The notes below the pieces were generated by a model, which was not told the origin of the DNA, did not search any database, and saw only the letters and a program-made list of their open reading frames with translations. From Streptomyces sp. PH10-H1 (GTDB lineage Bacteria > Actinomycetota > Actinomycetes > Streptomycetales > Streptomycetaceae), in contig NZ_JASISZ010000082.1 in NCBI RefSeq assembly GCF_030063355.1, positions 1 to 32,128 of the forward strand: a stretch of DNA of 32,128 nt, written 5' to 3'. How positions within the stretch are numbered: the first letter of the stretch is position 1; each line of letters opens with the position of its first letter. This document shows, one piece after another, positions 7,015 to 15,088 of the stretch. A program made the position numbers and the translations under genes.

Positions 7015-9224
7015 GCGGTGGCCTCCTGCAGTTCGGCCAGGGCCTCGCGGCCGATCGCCTGGTGGGAGAGCAGTTCGTCCTCGGTGCGGGGGGCGGCCAG
7101 CTCCCAGGGGATGTGGCCCTTCTTCAGGTAGTCGCCGGGATTGCCGTGATACGGCCAGGTCACGTCGGCGGTGGTGTAGATGGCGTCGGTACGGAACGCC
7201 ACCACCGAGCGGGCGGGCAGGTGCAGGGCGCCGACCGACACGTCGTCCTCGCGCATCCGGGTCGACAGCAGGGCGGCGCGGGCGCCGGACCAGACGCCGG
7301 CCGCCCATTCGGGGTGGGCGTTGGGGTCGCGGGAGAACCCGCTGTTCTTCTGCCAGGTGATCGTGTCGCCGTCGATGCCGATGATCTGCGCCCCGTCGGG
7401 GGCGTCCTGGCCGACCGGCACGGTGCCGGTCACGATGCGCGGGCGCTGCGCGAACCCGCCGATCCCGTACAGCAGGATCGAGCGGATCCCCCGGGAGGCC
7501 AGGCGGGCAGCCTCCCGCTGGCGTTCGTCACCATGGATGGCAGCCTTGGCCTGCAGAGAGGACCAGGCGTCCTTCAGCTTCTTGGACCATGCCTTGAGCG
7601 GGTCGCCGGACTGCCACACCAGGCCGTCCAGGATCTCGATCCGCCACGGGGCGATCGCGTTGTTCAGCGCCACGTTCAGTTCCGCGCCGCCCGCCCAGGT
7701 CACGAACGTGCGCCCGCCCTGGGACGGGTACTCCCAGGCCCGGTCGCCGGCGGCCGGGGCGGGGAGGATCCCGACGTGCTCCCAGCCGTCGGGGACGGTC
7801 ACGCGCACCTGCCAGTGCGACGGGGCGTACAACGCGTTCGTCTTGTCCTTGTCCGACATCGCCGCGAAAGCGGCCGGGGTGATGCGGCGCGGGGCGCCGA
7901 CGCCGGAGGCCCAGGTGTGCTTGGCGTAGGCGAAGGTGCGGTCGAGCTCGACCAGGCGCGGCAGCTGCTCGGGAACATGCGGCGGCAGGATCAGCTCGGT
8001 GCGGCCCTGCCCGGCGGTCGCGTGCAGCAGGCCGCGGATCTCCTCGGACATCACCGGGTAGCCATCGGCCCACTTCGCGCCGGTCTTGGCGGGGATGGTG
8101 CGGGTCCACAGGTCGCGGCCGGTCTGCGACGGCGAGCCCATCAGCGTCACGTCCGACCAGTGGATTTTCAGGGCCTTCCACAGCTCCACGAACGCGTCGC
8201 GGACGGTGGCCGGGTCGGCGTCGCCGACCTCGAACCACTCCCCCACCGAGCGGATCTCGGTGTGCTGGTCGCCGCGCTGCCACCGGCCGACGGGGTTCCT
8301 CGGGTGGACCAAGTGGCCGGCCATCCGGTCCTTGCCCCGCGAGGCTTCCACCGTCCAGCCGTCCCCGGGCGGGGCGTTCAGCCAGGCCGCGACCGCATCG
8401 CGCAAGAACGGGTGACGGGCCGCGTCGGCGTGCCACGGGTCGCCGGCGGTGATGTAGATCCGCTCCACCGACGCGGGCAGCACCGCGTACACGGCGGCCA
8501 GGATCTCCGCGACGGACGCCGCACCGAGCTGCACGCGCACCGTCTGATCACGGTGGACCAGGACGCCGGTGGTGGTGTCCAGGAACGCCATCGCGCGGGG
8601 CTGCTGGGTGAAGTTCGGGCGGGTCGAGGCCAGGTTCGGCGTCACCGCGCACCACCGGTCACCCTCCGGGCCGGCCGGAATCGAGGGGAGCTCCCGCTCG
8701 ACCTCCGCTTCCGGCACAGCGACCTGCGCAGGCGCGGTGACGGCGGCCGCCGTTGCCGGGACGTCGACGTGCTCCTGGTCGTCGCCGTCGGTCTCCGTGA
8801 CGACCGCCGCCGGGGGTGCCGGTGTGTCGACAATGTCGGTGACTTCGGGCACCACTTCGGCGGCCGGAGCTGGGGCTTCGGGACGGCGCAGGTCCGGAAC
8901 GACCGCACCCGTGGCGGTGATCGTCTGTGCAGGCGCCTGCGGCGCCGTGTGATCAACCGGGCGCGCAGGGGCCGGTGAGGGCGTGTCAGGCCCGGAGACG
9001 GGCGCTGAGGGGCCCAGGGAGGGCACCAGGGCGACGACGTCGATCACTGCCAGGCCGGCGGCCGGGGCGAGCTTGTCGGCGGACGCCTTGGCGTACGTCC
9101 CGAGCGCGGCCACCCGCTTGTCCCGATCCGCCGTCAGCTTCGCCAGCGCGGCTGCGGCTTTCTTGATGTCGTCCCTCACCCGGCGCAGCTCGGCCAGGCT
9201 GGCGGTGTAAGCCTTCGCGTCCAT
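7011..9224 (-). CDS. Tap/Tac-like telomere-associated protein with polymerase-type motifs
   Basis: 737 residues, about the length of Streptomyces Tap (about 740), which fills telomere ends with the terminal protein as primer. Residues 1-60 are a charged helix. Residues 70-185 are a long Pro/Ala-rich linker. The folded part from 190 carries three motifs in polymerase order: A-like ELDRTFAYA (Asp428), B-like RSILLYGIGGF (581-591) and C-like FRTDAIY (Asp680). Tap as I recall it has comparable IDVNMAF, TVKGGIGK and SDCAVY motifs. Other landmarks are WEHVGILP, WEYPSQGGRTFVTWAGGAEL and TGRDLW (368-373). TGATG overlap with the helicase gene implies coupling. The N-terminal helix-turn-helix of classical Tap is not evident, so it may belong to the SCP1 Tac type or a new type. 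Confidence 0.55.
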   Translation of the reverse strand: MDAKAYTASLAELRRVRDDIKKAAAALAKLTADRDKRVAALGTYAKASADKLAPAAGLAVIDVVALVPSLGPSAPVSGPDTPSPAPARPVDHTAPQAPAQTITATGAVVPDLRRPEAPAPAAEVVPEVTDIVDTPAPPAAVVTETDGDDQEHVDVPATAAAVTAPAQVAVPEAEVERELPSIPAGPEGDRWCAVTPNLASTRPNFTQQPRAMAFLDTTTGVLVHRDQTVRVQLGAASVAEILAAVYAVLPASVERIYITAGDPWHADAARHPFLRDAVAAWLNAPPGDGWTVEASRGKDRMAGHLVHPRNPVGRWQRGDQHTEIRSVGEWFEVGDADPATVRDAFVELWKALKIHWSDVTLMGSPSQTGRDLWTRTIPAKTGAKWADGYPVMSEEIRGLLHATAGQGRTELILPPHVPEQLPRLVELDRTFAYAKHTWASGVGAPRRITPAAFAAMSDKDKTNALYAPSHWQVRVTVPDGWEHVGILPAPAAGDRAWEYPSQGGRTFVTWAGGAELNVALNNAIAPWRIEILDGLVWQSGDPLKAWSKKLKDAWSSLQAKAAIHGDERQREAARLASRGIRSILLYGIGGFAQRPRIVTGTVPVGQDAPDGAQIIGIDGDTITWQKNSGFSRDPNAHPEWAAGVWSGARAALLSTRMREDDVSVGALHLPARSVVAFRTDAIYTTADVTWPYHGNPGDYLKKGHIPWELAAPRTEDELLSHQAIGREALAELQEATA

Positions 9225-10636
9225 CAGTTTGCTCCCATGTCCACGAAGCGCGAGTAGTGCAGTTGTGCGGCCACCGTGATGGTGGTGGTCGCCCCGTTGC
9301 GGTGCTTGGCCACGATCAAATCCGCCTCACCAGCGCGCGGGGATTCCTTTTCGTACTGGTCTTCGCGGTGGAGCAGGATCACGATGTCGGCGTCCTGTTC
9401 GAGGGAGCCGGACTCGCGCAGGTCCGAGACCATCGGTTTCTTATCGGTTCGCTGCTCGGGACCGCGGTTGAGCTGGGAAAGGCCGACGACGGGGACGCCG
9501 AGTTCCTTGGCGAGCAGCTTGAGGTTGCGGGACAGCCCGGACACCTCTTGCTGGCGGGTTTCGGGGGTGCGGCCGCCGAGCGTCATGAGCTGGATGTAGT
9601 CGATGACGATCATCCGCACTCCGTGCTTCTGGACCAGTCGGCGTGCTTTAGCGCGGATGTCGGTCATCGTCAGGTTGGGCGAGGCGTCCAGGTGCAACGG
9701 GGCCCGCTTAGTGAGCGGTGTGGCCTCGCGAAGCCGCGTCCAGTCGTCGTCGGTGAGCTGGCCGCTCTTCAGGTGGTGGAGCGCGATCTTCCCGGTGGCG
9801 GACCAGATGCGGTGCTTGATCTCCCGGCGTTCCATCTCGAGGGAGAAGAAGGCGGTCGGGATGTCGTTGTCGACGGAGCATGCGCGGACGAAGTCCACGG
9901 CGAGCGTTGATTTACCCATCGCGGGGCGTGCGGCCACGATGATGAACTGCCCCGGCTGGAAGCCGTTGGTGAGCAGGTCAAGGTCCGCAAAGCCGGTGGG
10001 CACTCCGATCAGGCCTTCACCGCGACGGCCGAGTTCCTCGAGGTAGTCGATCTCGTCGTCGTCGTCCTCGCCGATCAGGACCATGTCCTCATCGGCGTTC
10101 TCATCGGAGACCTGAAAGAGCTCAGCGCCCGCAGCGTCGATGGCGGCCTTGGCTTCGCCGTCTTCGTAACCGAGCTGGACGATACGGGTGCCGGCCTGGA
10201 CCAGGCGGCGCTTGAGAGCCGTGGCTTTGACGAATTCCGCGTAGTACTCGGCGTTCGCTGCGGTGGGGACCGCCTCGACCAGGGTGTGCAGGGCTGGGGT
10301 TCCGCCGACCTGGGTGAGTTCTCCACTCTCGCGGAGATAGCCCGCCACCGTGATCGGGTCGGCCGGCTCGCCCTTGCCGAACAGGGCCAGGATCGCCCGG
10401 AAAACTGTCTCGTGGGCGGGGCGGTAGAAGTCGCGGGCCTTGAGCTTTGCTCCGGTCAGGACGTCCTCGATGGCGTCCTTGGACAGCAGCATGCCGCCCA
10501 ATACGGCCTGCTCCGCATCCAGGTCCTGCGGTTGGGCGCGGTCGAACCCGCCTCCGCCACGTCGGCCTGACGGCTCTTCTGTGGCGTGCCACCGATCGGG
10601 ATCGGTGGCCTCCGCATTCTGCTGAGGGATACTCAT
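9224..10636 (-). CDS. Replicative DNA helicase, DnaB family (Rep2-like)
   Basis: 470 residues. The N-terminal DnaB domain begins around 38 (DLDAEQAVLGGML). The RecA-type ATPase domain has Walker A RPAMGKST (237-244), Walker B MIVIDYIQLM (342-351), the glutamine motif LSQLNRGPEQR (386-396) and KHRNG (444-448), so it appears catalytically complete. AGGAG lies 6 nt before ATG 10636. It follows the rep1-like gene after a 78-bp gap with a strong hairpin and overlaps the next gene by one base. In pSLA2-type linear plasmids an iteron-bearing rep1 is followed by a helicase-like rep2; this pair has that arrangement. It would unwind the plasmid origin after loading by Rep1. Confidence 0.88.
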   Translation of the reverse strand: MSIPQQNAEATDPDRWHATEEPSGRRGGGGFDRAQPQDLDAEQAVLGGMLLSKDAIEDVLTGAKLKARDFYRPAHETVFRAILALFGKGEPADPITVAGYLRESGELTQVGGTPALHTLVEAVPTAANAEYYAEFVKATALKRRLVQAGTRIVQLGYEDGEAKAAIDAAGAELFQVSDENADEDMVLIGEDDDDEIDYLEELGRRGEGLIGVPTGFADLDLLTNGFQPGQFIIVAARPAMGKSTLAVDFVRACSVDNDIPTAFFSLEMERREIKHRIWSATGKIALHHLKSGQLTDDDWTRLREATPLTKRAPLHLDASPNLTMTDIRAKARRLVQKHGVRMIVIDYIQLMTLGGRTPETRQQEVSGLSRNLKLLAKELGVPVVGLSQLNRGPEQRTDKKPMVSDLRESGSLEQDADIVILLHREDQYEKESPRAGEADLIVAKHRNGATTTITVAAQLHYSRFVDMGAN

Positions 10637-10659
10637 GAACGGCTCCTTCGGGAGTTCGT

Positions 10660-10699
10660 GCGGCGGCCGGCCCTGTCGAGGGGAGTTACCGGCCGCCGC
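10660..10699 (-). promoter_or_regulatory. Hairpin between rep1 and the helicase gene
   Basis: GCGGCGGCCGG (10660-10670) and CCGGCCGCCGC (10689-10699) form a perfect 11-bp stem with an 18-nt loop in the 78-bp gap. No T-run. Probably an attenuator or mRNA processing/stability element that sets the ratio of initiator to helicase. Confidence 0.5.
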
Positions 10700-10714
10700 G
10701 GCGCGTTACGGGGC

Positions 10715-11890
10715 TCAGGCACGGCTGCGGTTGCGCGCGCGCTTGGGGTGGCATTCGGGGCAGGGCTCATCGGCCTTGCCTCCCGGAATCTCGCGGAAGC
10801 GCTGAGCGGCGCTGGTGGGCTTCTCGCCGCGGTTGCAGACCCCGCACCACGGGACAACGCCGGGACCGCCCGAGGCCGGGCCAGGCAGGGTGGGCTCATC
10901 GGCCCGGAATCGCTTCAGGTCCCTGATCCGGTACGGCAGCGTGCTGACCGGCGCGTTGGCCGGGCGGTTGGGGTTGTCCTGGGTCAGGACCAGTGCGAGG
11001 AGGTCGTCCAGTTCGTACCTCTGGGTCTGCACCCGGGAGGCGAGCAGCGGAGCGAGCTCACGTGCCTTCTGCGGGCCGCACTGCCATTTGCCCGGCAGGT
11101 CCTGGAGGAAGGCGTCGGCAGCTCGCACCTCGGCCGTCGTCGGAATGTAGTCACCCGGCTCCAGCGCACACGCCGCAGCCCACTTCCCGGCCCTGCCCGT
11201 CGTTGGGGGTTTGGGGGGAGGAGTTCCTCCTCCCTCCGGGGGGTGTGGGGGGGACGGCCTACCACTTCCCGGAACGCCGGAAGTGGACTGACCTGCGGGA
11301 ACGCGGCGTTTCCCACTTCCCGGAACGCCACTTCCCCGAACACCACTTCCGGCGTTCCGGGAAGTGGGCTGACCTGCGGTTTCTCCAACTTCCCCGAACA
11401 CCACTTCCGGCGTTCCGGGAAGTGGGCTGACCTGCGGTTTCTCTACAGAGCCGATTTGACGCACCGACGGCTCCAGCGGATCGCTGCCGACCTGCCCTGC
11501 CTGCCAGTCGGGGTTCCAGGACGGGTTGTCGTACACCTCGTAGCCGATCGTCGGGCGACGGCCGGGGCGCTGGTTGGGGATCTCGATGCGACGGACGTAC
11601 CCGGCTGTCATCAGACGCGAGAACGACTCGTAGACCGCGTTCTTGCCCACCAGCTCGTTGACGTTCTTCGACGAACGGATCCCCCGCAGCTTGAGCTCCT
11701 CCCACACCTTGAGCGGGGTCGGAGTGGCGCCTTCGGCGATGTCGAAGAGCAGCTGGAGCATGACGACGTAGTCCAGGGTCTGCACCAGATCGGTGCCGAC
11801 CCCGATCCGACCGGGGACCGAGACTCCGCTGACGGGCGCCTTCCCCCGGCGCAGGATGCCGGACTCGTCAATGCTGTGCTGATCGCTCAT
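10715..11890 (-). CDS. Plasmid replication initiator with internal iterons (Rep1-like)
   Basis: 391 residues. Residues 35-120 look like a winged helix (LDYVVMLQLLFDIAEG..., SRLMTAGYVRRIEIPN). Residues 150-235 are a low-complexity Gly/Pro/Ser linker whose DNA is the iteron array. Residues 236-330 are a second folded, helical part. The C-terminus has a zinc-finger-like pair, CGVC (349-352) and CPEC (377-380). The linker repeats are read in different frames, so the DNA, not the peptide, is conserved. This is the organisation of the pSLA2-type rep1, where the replication origin lies inside the initiator gene. ATG 11890 has only a weak ribosome site. First gene of the leftward operon, downstream of a DnaA box. 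Confidence 0.65.
   Translation of the reverse strand: MSDQHSIDESGILRRGKAPVSGVSVPGRIGVGTDLVQTLDYVVMLQLLFDIAEGATPTPLKVWEELKLRGIRSSKNVNELVGKNAVYESFSRLMTAGYVRRIEIPNQRPGRRPTIGYEVYDNPSWNPDWQAGQVGSDPLEPSVRQIGSVEKPQVSPLPGTPEVVFGEVGETAGQPTSRNAGSGVRGSGVPGSGKRRVPAGQSTSGVPGSGRPSPPHPPEGGGTPPPKPPTTGRAGKWAAACALEPGDYIPTTAEVRAADAFLQDLPGKWQCGPQKARELAPLLASRVQTQRYELDDLLALVLTQDNPNRPANAPVSTLPYRIRDLKRFRADEPTLPGPASGGPGVVPWCGVCNRGEKPTSAAQRFREIPGGKADEPCPECHPKRARNRSRA
11262..11443. repeat. Iteron array / candidate replication origin inside rep1
   Basis: Two perfect 56-bp direct repeats occupy 11330-11385 and 11388-11443 (58-bp period). Each holds a 25-bp near-palindrome with CCACTTCC and GGAAGTGG arms around GCGTTCC, followed by GACCTGCGG. 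A third near-palindrome in the opposite orientation lies at 11262-11286, also followed by GACCTGCGG (11290-11298), and a partial copy at about 11313-11335. Since 58 is not a multiple of 3, the copies encode different peptides. Likely Rep1 binding sites and the internal origin. Confidence 0.75.
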
Positions 11891-11959
11891 CGGCCCGCCC
11901 CCGAGCCCAGCGCGGCGCTCGGCCGCGGTACCGGCCGGCGGGGGTCAGAGGAATTGCTG

Positions 11960-12166
11960 CGGCACGTAGACATGTTGCTGATCATCAGCCGGTTTGCCTG
12001 TGCATAGATTTCGCAGATTCCAGCGACGCCTGTGGACAACGCGGCGGCAGACACGAGAGGCCGGCCCGGTCGCCGGGCGGCAGCGATGCTGATCCATGGC
12101 GTCGCGGTTGGGGTATTTCGGCACGTGGTCATGCCGCTGATCATTTGGCGGTGGCCCTGTGGATAC
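11960..12166. promoter_or_regulatory. Duplicated element with DnaA boxes upstream of rep1
   Basis: Two related ~46-bp direct repeats (11960-12006 and 12119-12165) share CGGCACGT, CATG, GCTGATCAT, CGGT and CCTGTG-ATA. Each ends in a DnaA-box-like sequence: TGTGCATAG (11999-12007) and TGTGGATAC (12158-12166). Between them TGTGGACAA (12031-12039) is the exact complement of the Streptomyces DnaA box TTGTCCACA. The first copy contains the palindrome GCTGATCATCAGC. Likely rep1 control region and/or DnaA-assisted part of the origin. Confidence 0.55.
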
Positions 12167-12500
12167 GGTCCGCTGGTTTCGGCGGACCGGCACAGGACGG
12201 ACCCCGATCGTGGGGTGCTGGCGAGAGCGCCGGGCGCGGGGGGCTGCTCCTGGAGCAGCGCGGCGGCGCCGGGTCGGGGGTGGCAGTTCTTCCTCATGGT
12301 CAGTAGAGGTGGAAGAAAGCCGTCCCGCGTGACCGTCGCGGCGGAGAAGTTTGAAAAACTTTCGTGCGGCCAGCCGGGCGGCTGACCTGCTGCGTTGTGC
12401 TGCTTTGACACGTACGGTCCCTTTTTACGGGGGGCCGTGGATCAGATGATCAACGTGACGCGTACCACTGGACGCCAGCACCTGCTGGGCATCCTCTGTA
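12167..12500. other. Intergenic region with AT-rich inverted repeat
   Basis: No gene supported. Contains AAGTTT-GAA-AAACTT (12347-12361), a near GACCTGCGG motif (GACCTGCTG, about 12383-12391) and GGATCAGATGATCAACG around 12439, which echoes the GATCAT palindrome of the rep1 control element. Confidence 0.35.
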
Positions 12501-12514
12501 GTGGACGTCTATCC

Positions 12515-12653
12515 TGTTGGGTAGGTGACCACAAGGACCTCGGTCCAGGCACCAAGGTCGGTCACCGCACTGACCACGACTCCGAAGCTTGCCGGCGGGG
12601 AGTCATGCATTGGCGTCAGCCGCTCCTGGTCACACAGGGGCGGCTTTCGTTTT
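12515..12653 (+). ncRNA. Candidate small RNA with intrinsic terminator
   Basis: GGTGACC near 12525 has a complementary GGTCACC near 12560, and GGACC/GGTCC pairs lie between them. The segment ends in AGCCGCTCC (12618-12626) paired with GGGGCGGCT (12637-12645) and the U-run TTCGTTTT, unusually canonical for this genome type. No convincing ORF fits. It lies upstream of rep1 and convergent with the GNAT gene. The 5' end is a guess. Confidence 0.3.
12618..12653 (+). terminator. Intrinsic terminator with T-run
   Basis: Nine-base stem with one G-T wobble (12618-12626 with 12637-12645), a 10-nt loop and TTCGTTTT at the 3' side on the plus strand. It faces rightward transcription only. Confidence 0.6.
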
Positions 12654-12664
12654 ATGGAGCGAGA

Positions 12665-13276
12665 TCAAAGTTCATGCGGGGCATTCTCCTCTTGCTTGGT
12701 AAGTGCCGTGTCAGATGGCGCGCCCGGCAGTTGGGCAGTGGCCCCCGTCAGTGGCTCGTCATCGAACTCCGTGGCCACGCGATCAGCCGGACGCTGGGCT
12801 GCCCACCCGGACACCACACTGGGATCGGTTGATGTCCGGACGTGCTGAAATCCCTGGTGGAGGTAGTACGCGTGCAATTTGGGGTTGGTCGTCCAGGCAT
12901 CGAGCCGGAGCCATCTGCAGCTCCGCCGTGCGGCCTGGTCGCCGGCCCAATCGAGGATGCGGGCACCGACACCGCTGCCCGCAGCATTCCGATCGACGGT
13001 CAACTTGTGGACGTACAGCGCGGGCTCGGCCCGCTCCTCCGCAGTCCACAACCGGTCATCGGCGTCACGGTCGAGGGTGATCGTCGCGGTCGCGTCGGCC
13101 CGGAGGTCCTCCTTGATGAGGTAGACCTCCCCGGCTCGGATGCTGCCCAGGATGTGTGCGGCGGGGAAAGGCTTCGCCCATTGGTCGAGCCCCTGGGCCC
13201 CAAGCCACTCAGCCGAGTCGGTCCGGAACTTCAGCAACCTGGGCAGATCGGCCTCCTCGGCCGGGACGAGGATCAC
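12665..13276 (-). CDS. GNAT family N-acetyltransferase
   Basis: 203 residues. The acetyl-CoA-binding motif is VHKLTVDRNAAGSGVGARILDWA, with the Q/R-x-x-G-x-G/A loop present as NAAGSGVG, followed by LRLDAWTTNPKLHAYYLHQGF, typical of GNAT motif B. The last 40 residues are polar and probably disordered. GTG 13276 overlaps the stop of the GntR gene by 4 bp (GTGA), so the two are cotranslated. Substrate unknown; pairing with a GntR/UTRA regulator suggests modification or detoxification of a small amine or an antibiotic-like compound. Confidence 0.82.
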   Translation of the reverse strand: MILVPAEEADLPRLLKFRTDSAEWLGAQGLDQWAKPFPAAHILGSIRAGEVYLIKEDLRADATATITLDRDADDRLWTAEERAEPALYVHKLTVDRNAAGSGVGARILDWAGDQAARRSCRWLRLDAWTTNPKLHAYYLHQGFQHVRTSTDPSVVSGWAAQRPADRVATEFDDEPLTGATAQLPGAPSDTALTKQEENAPHEL

Positions 13277-14061
13277 TGGGCACCCCAGGGGATGCGCGGC
13301 TCCTCAGCCGTGGCAGCGTCCTTCACCCGCTCGTACACGATCACGTGACGATCCCCCGGGACGATATTGATCGTCACTTGAACGGGCGCGCCGTCTGCCG
13401 CGTACGTGGTCACGATGTGCTCGGCTACCGGGGTACCCGGGCCGAGCTGTAGCCGGGTGGTCTCGTCGGGTCGTGGCATCCGGATGTAGATCTCGTCTAG
13501 GGCGCGCACCAGCTCGCGGCCGAGTTCAGCGAGGACGGCGTTCGTACCGCGCGGCACGTCGGCGGGGTTCATCCAGTCGCTGTGCTGCACCAGCGCGAGC
13601 GGGACATAGGAGTCGTTCAGGTTGTAGGCGTCGCCGTCGATGCGCCGGGTTCGGCGACGGACCGCGACCAGCTCGCCTTCCTTGGTCTGGAGACGATCGC
13701 GTACCGCTGCGGTCGGCTGGACGATCTCCACCCCGATGTCCTGCGTAGCCTCCCGGCCGTTGCCCTCATCAGCGATGAGCTGGGTGAAGACGTCTACTTG
13801 GGGCGGTCGCCTCTTGAACTCGCTCTGCGGCCGGTAGACCATCGGCGTCCACGCGCGGACGAAGTACCCCTTGGGGCGCCGACTGACGATGAGCCCTTCG
13901 TTGATCAGCAGGGCCAGACCGCGTCGCACCGTCTCGCGGGTGGTGTCGTACGTCGCCCGAAGCTCCGCCTCGGTAGGCAGCTGGCCGCCCGGCGGCAAGG
14001 AGCCATCGACAATGCGACCGCGGAGGTCATCCGCCACGCGTTGGTAGATCGGGATCGTCAT
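13273..14061 (-). CDS. GntR family regulator, HutC/UTRA type (GntR-1)
   Basis: 262 residues. The N-terminal winged helix (IYQRVADDLRGRIVDGSLPPGGQLPTEAELRATYDTTRETVRRGLALLINEGLIVSRRPKGYFVR) is canonical GntR. The C-terminal half fits a UTRA ligand-binding domain (YNLNDSYVPLALV, EIYIRMPRPDE, GTPVAEHIVTTYAADGAPVQV). First gene of a two-gene unit with the GNAT gene. A palindrome overlaps its -35 box, and an exact copy of that palindrome precedes the transfer operon. It is thus a candidate repressor of itself and of transfer, comparable in logic to KorA-type regulators of other Streptomyces plasmids. Confidence 0.87.
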   Translation of the reverse strand: MTIPIYQRVADDLRGRIVDGSLPPGGQLPTEAELRATYDTTRETVRRGLALLINEGLIVSRRPKGYFVRAWTPMVYRPQSEFKRRPPQVDVFTQLIADEGNGREATQDIGVEIVQPTAAVRDRLQTKEGELVAVRRRTRRIDGDAYNLNDSYVPLALVQHSDWMNPADVPRGTNAVLAELGRELVRALDEIYIRMPRPDETTRLQLGPGTPVAEHIVTTYAADGAPVQVTINIVPGDRHVIVYERVKDAATAEEPRIPWGAQ

Positions 14062-14067
14062 GAGCTA

Positions 14068-14104
14068 TGTGTACCGCCTAAGATCGTCATTGTCTAGGCA
14101 ATGG
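14068..14104 (-). promoter_or_regulatory. GntR-1 promoter and operator
   Basis: On the minus strand TAGACA (14096-14091) and TACACA (14073-14068) are separated by 17 bp, and transcription would start near the ATG at 14061, giving a leaderless mRNA. The near-palindrome CATTGTCTAGGCAATGG (14088-14104) covers the -35 box. The same 17 bp recur at 15131-15147. Confidence 0.55.
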
Positions 14105-14175
14105 GGTCATGCTGGTTCGATCTTGTCTCCCAGACGATCTGCGGCCGTCCGGGCGCCGACCCTTGAATCCACTGG

Positions 14176-14934
14176 TCACGTAGCGTCTACGGCCCACTCG
14201 TAGTCGAGCTCCCACAGGTGCACCGGCATGACGTGGAAGCAGACCTCGACTGCGCGATTCTCGGCTGTCCATCCGGTGTGCAGGACCTCGTAGACCCGGT
14301 GATCTTCGGAGAGATCGAGGACCTGGGTCTCTTCGGCCGAGGGGGTTCGCACGGTAAGCCGCTCAGTGATCCGAACCTGAGCGTGACCCAGCTCTGTGAA
14401 TCGACTGATGATCCCTCCCTGCCCGGAATCGACTTCGGCCAAGGCGGTACCCGTCGCGATCTCGGCTGGGATGTAGCTAGTCGCGAGCTGGACGGGGATG
14501 TCGTCGGCGTACATCCGACGCACGCGAGCGATGGTCTCCTGGGTGCCGAGCAGTTCGGCGGCCTTGGCCGGCGTTTCCCCGCTCTCGATGGTCGTAGCCG
14601 TCCGTGGCGTCAGGCCCATGGCCTTGATCTCGGTATCAAAGGCGCCACGTCCCCCGGCGCGCTCACGGGCGGCGGTGGAGTACCTCAGCACGGCATTTCG
14701 CCTGATAGGCGCGATGGGTGTCACGAACGTCCCCCTGCCTCGAATCGGTCGAACCAGACCTTCAGTGGTCAACACCCGCAAAGCCCGATTGACCGTGCTC
14801 CTGTCGACCCCGTAGGTGTCGGCGAGCTCATCTTCGCGAGGTAGCGCTGAGCCCCGGGCGTACTCGCCCTGCTCTATCGCGGCTCGGATTTGGTCTGCGG
14901 TGTGCCGGTACTGGCTGCGGCCTGGAGTGGTCAT
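14176..14934 (-). CDS. GntR family regulator, UTRA type (GntR-2)
   Basis: 252 residues. Winged helix at about 9-70 (YRHTADQIRAAIEQGEYARGSALPREDELADTYGVDRSTVNRALRVLTTEGLVRPIRGRGTFV), then a UTRA-type effector domain (ARVRRMYADDIPVQLATSYIPAEIA, ITERLTVRTPSAEETQVLDL). GGTGGA lies just before ATG 14934. It is transcribed away from the transfer operon; the shared upstream region has two TACGT-centred palindromes that are its likely operators. Not coupled to GntR-1; a 114-bp gap separates them. Confidence 0.86.
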   Translation of the reverse strand: MTTPGRSQYRHTADQIRAAIEQGEYARGSALPREDELADTYGVDRSTVNRALRVLTTEGLVRPIRGRGTFVTPIAPIRRNAVLRYSTAARERAGGRGAFDTEIKAMGLTPRTATTIESGETPAKAAELLGTQETIARVRRMYADDIPVQLATSYIPAEIATGTALAEVDSGQGGIISRFTELGHAQVRITERLTVRTPSAEETQVLDLSEDHRVYEVLHTGWTAENRAVEVCFHVMPVHLWELDYEWAVDAT

Positions 14935-14952
14935 AAATCCACCCTACCCCAC

Positions 14953-15030
14953 AGGTGCTACGTGGCACCTTGACGCCTCGCACCCTTTGGGGCTCTACTG
15001 ATTCCAGGAGGCACGTAGTACGTAGCTCCT
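14953..15030. promoter_or_regulatory. Two TACGT-centred palindromes, candidate GntR-2 operators
   Basis: AGGTGCTACGTGGCACCT at 14953-14970 is palindromic with one mismatched pair. A related, longer palindrome at 15006-15030 has AGGAG and CTCCT arms around CACGTAGTACGTA. Centres are about 56 bp apart in the divergent region between GntR-2 and the transfer operon, which would allow cooperative binding. Confidence 0.5.
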
Positions 15031-15088
15031 AACGCAAGGTGATCGGTTCCGCACGGAAACATCTGCTCGATTGATCTGCCCGCCGCCC

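Noticed and set aside
7062..8978. Plus-strand open frame opposite the Tap-like gene
   Set aside because: Gly/Arg-rich shadow of a well-structured minus-strand protein.
12525..12848. Possible small gene starting GTG at 12525
   Set aside because: It runs through an intrinsic terminator and then antisense into the GNAT gene; composition is not protein-like.
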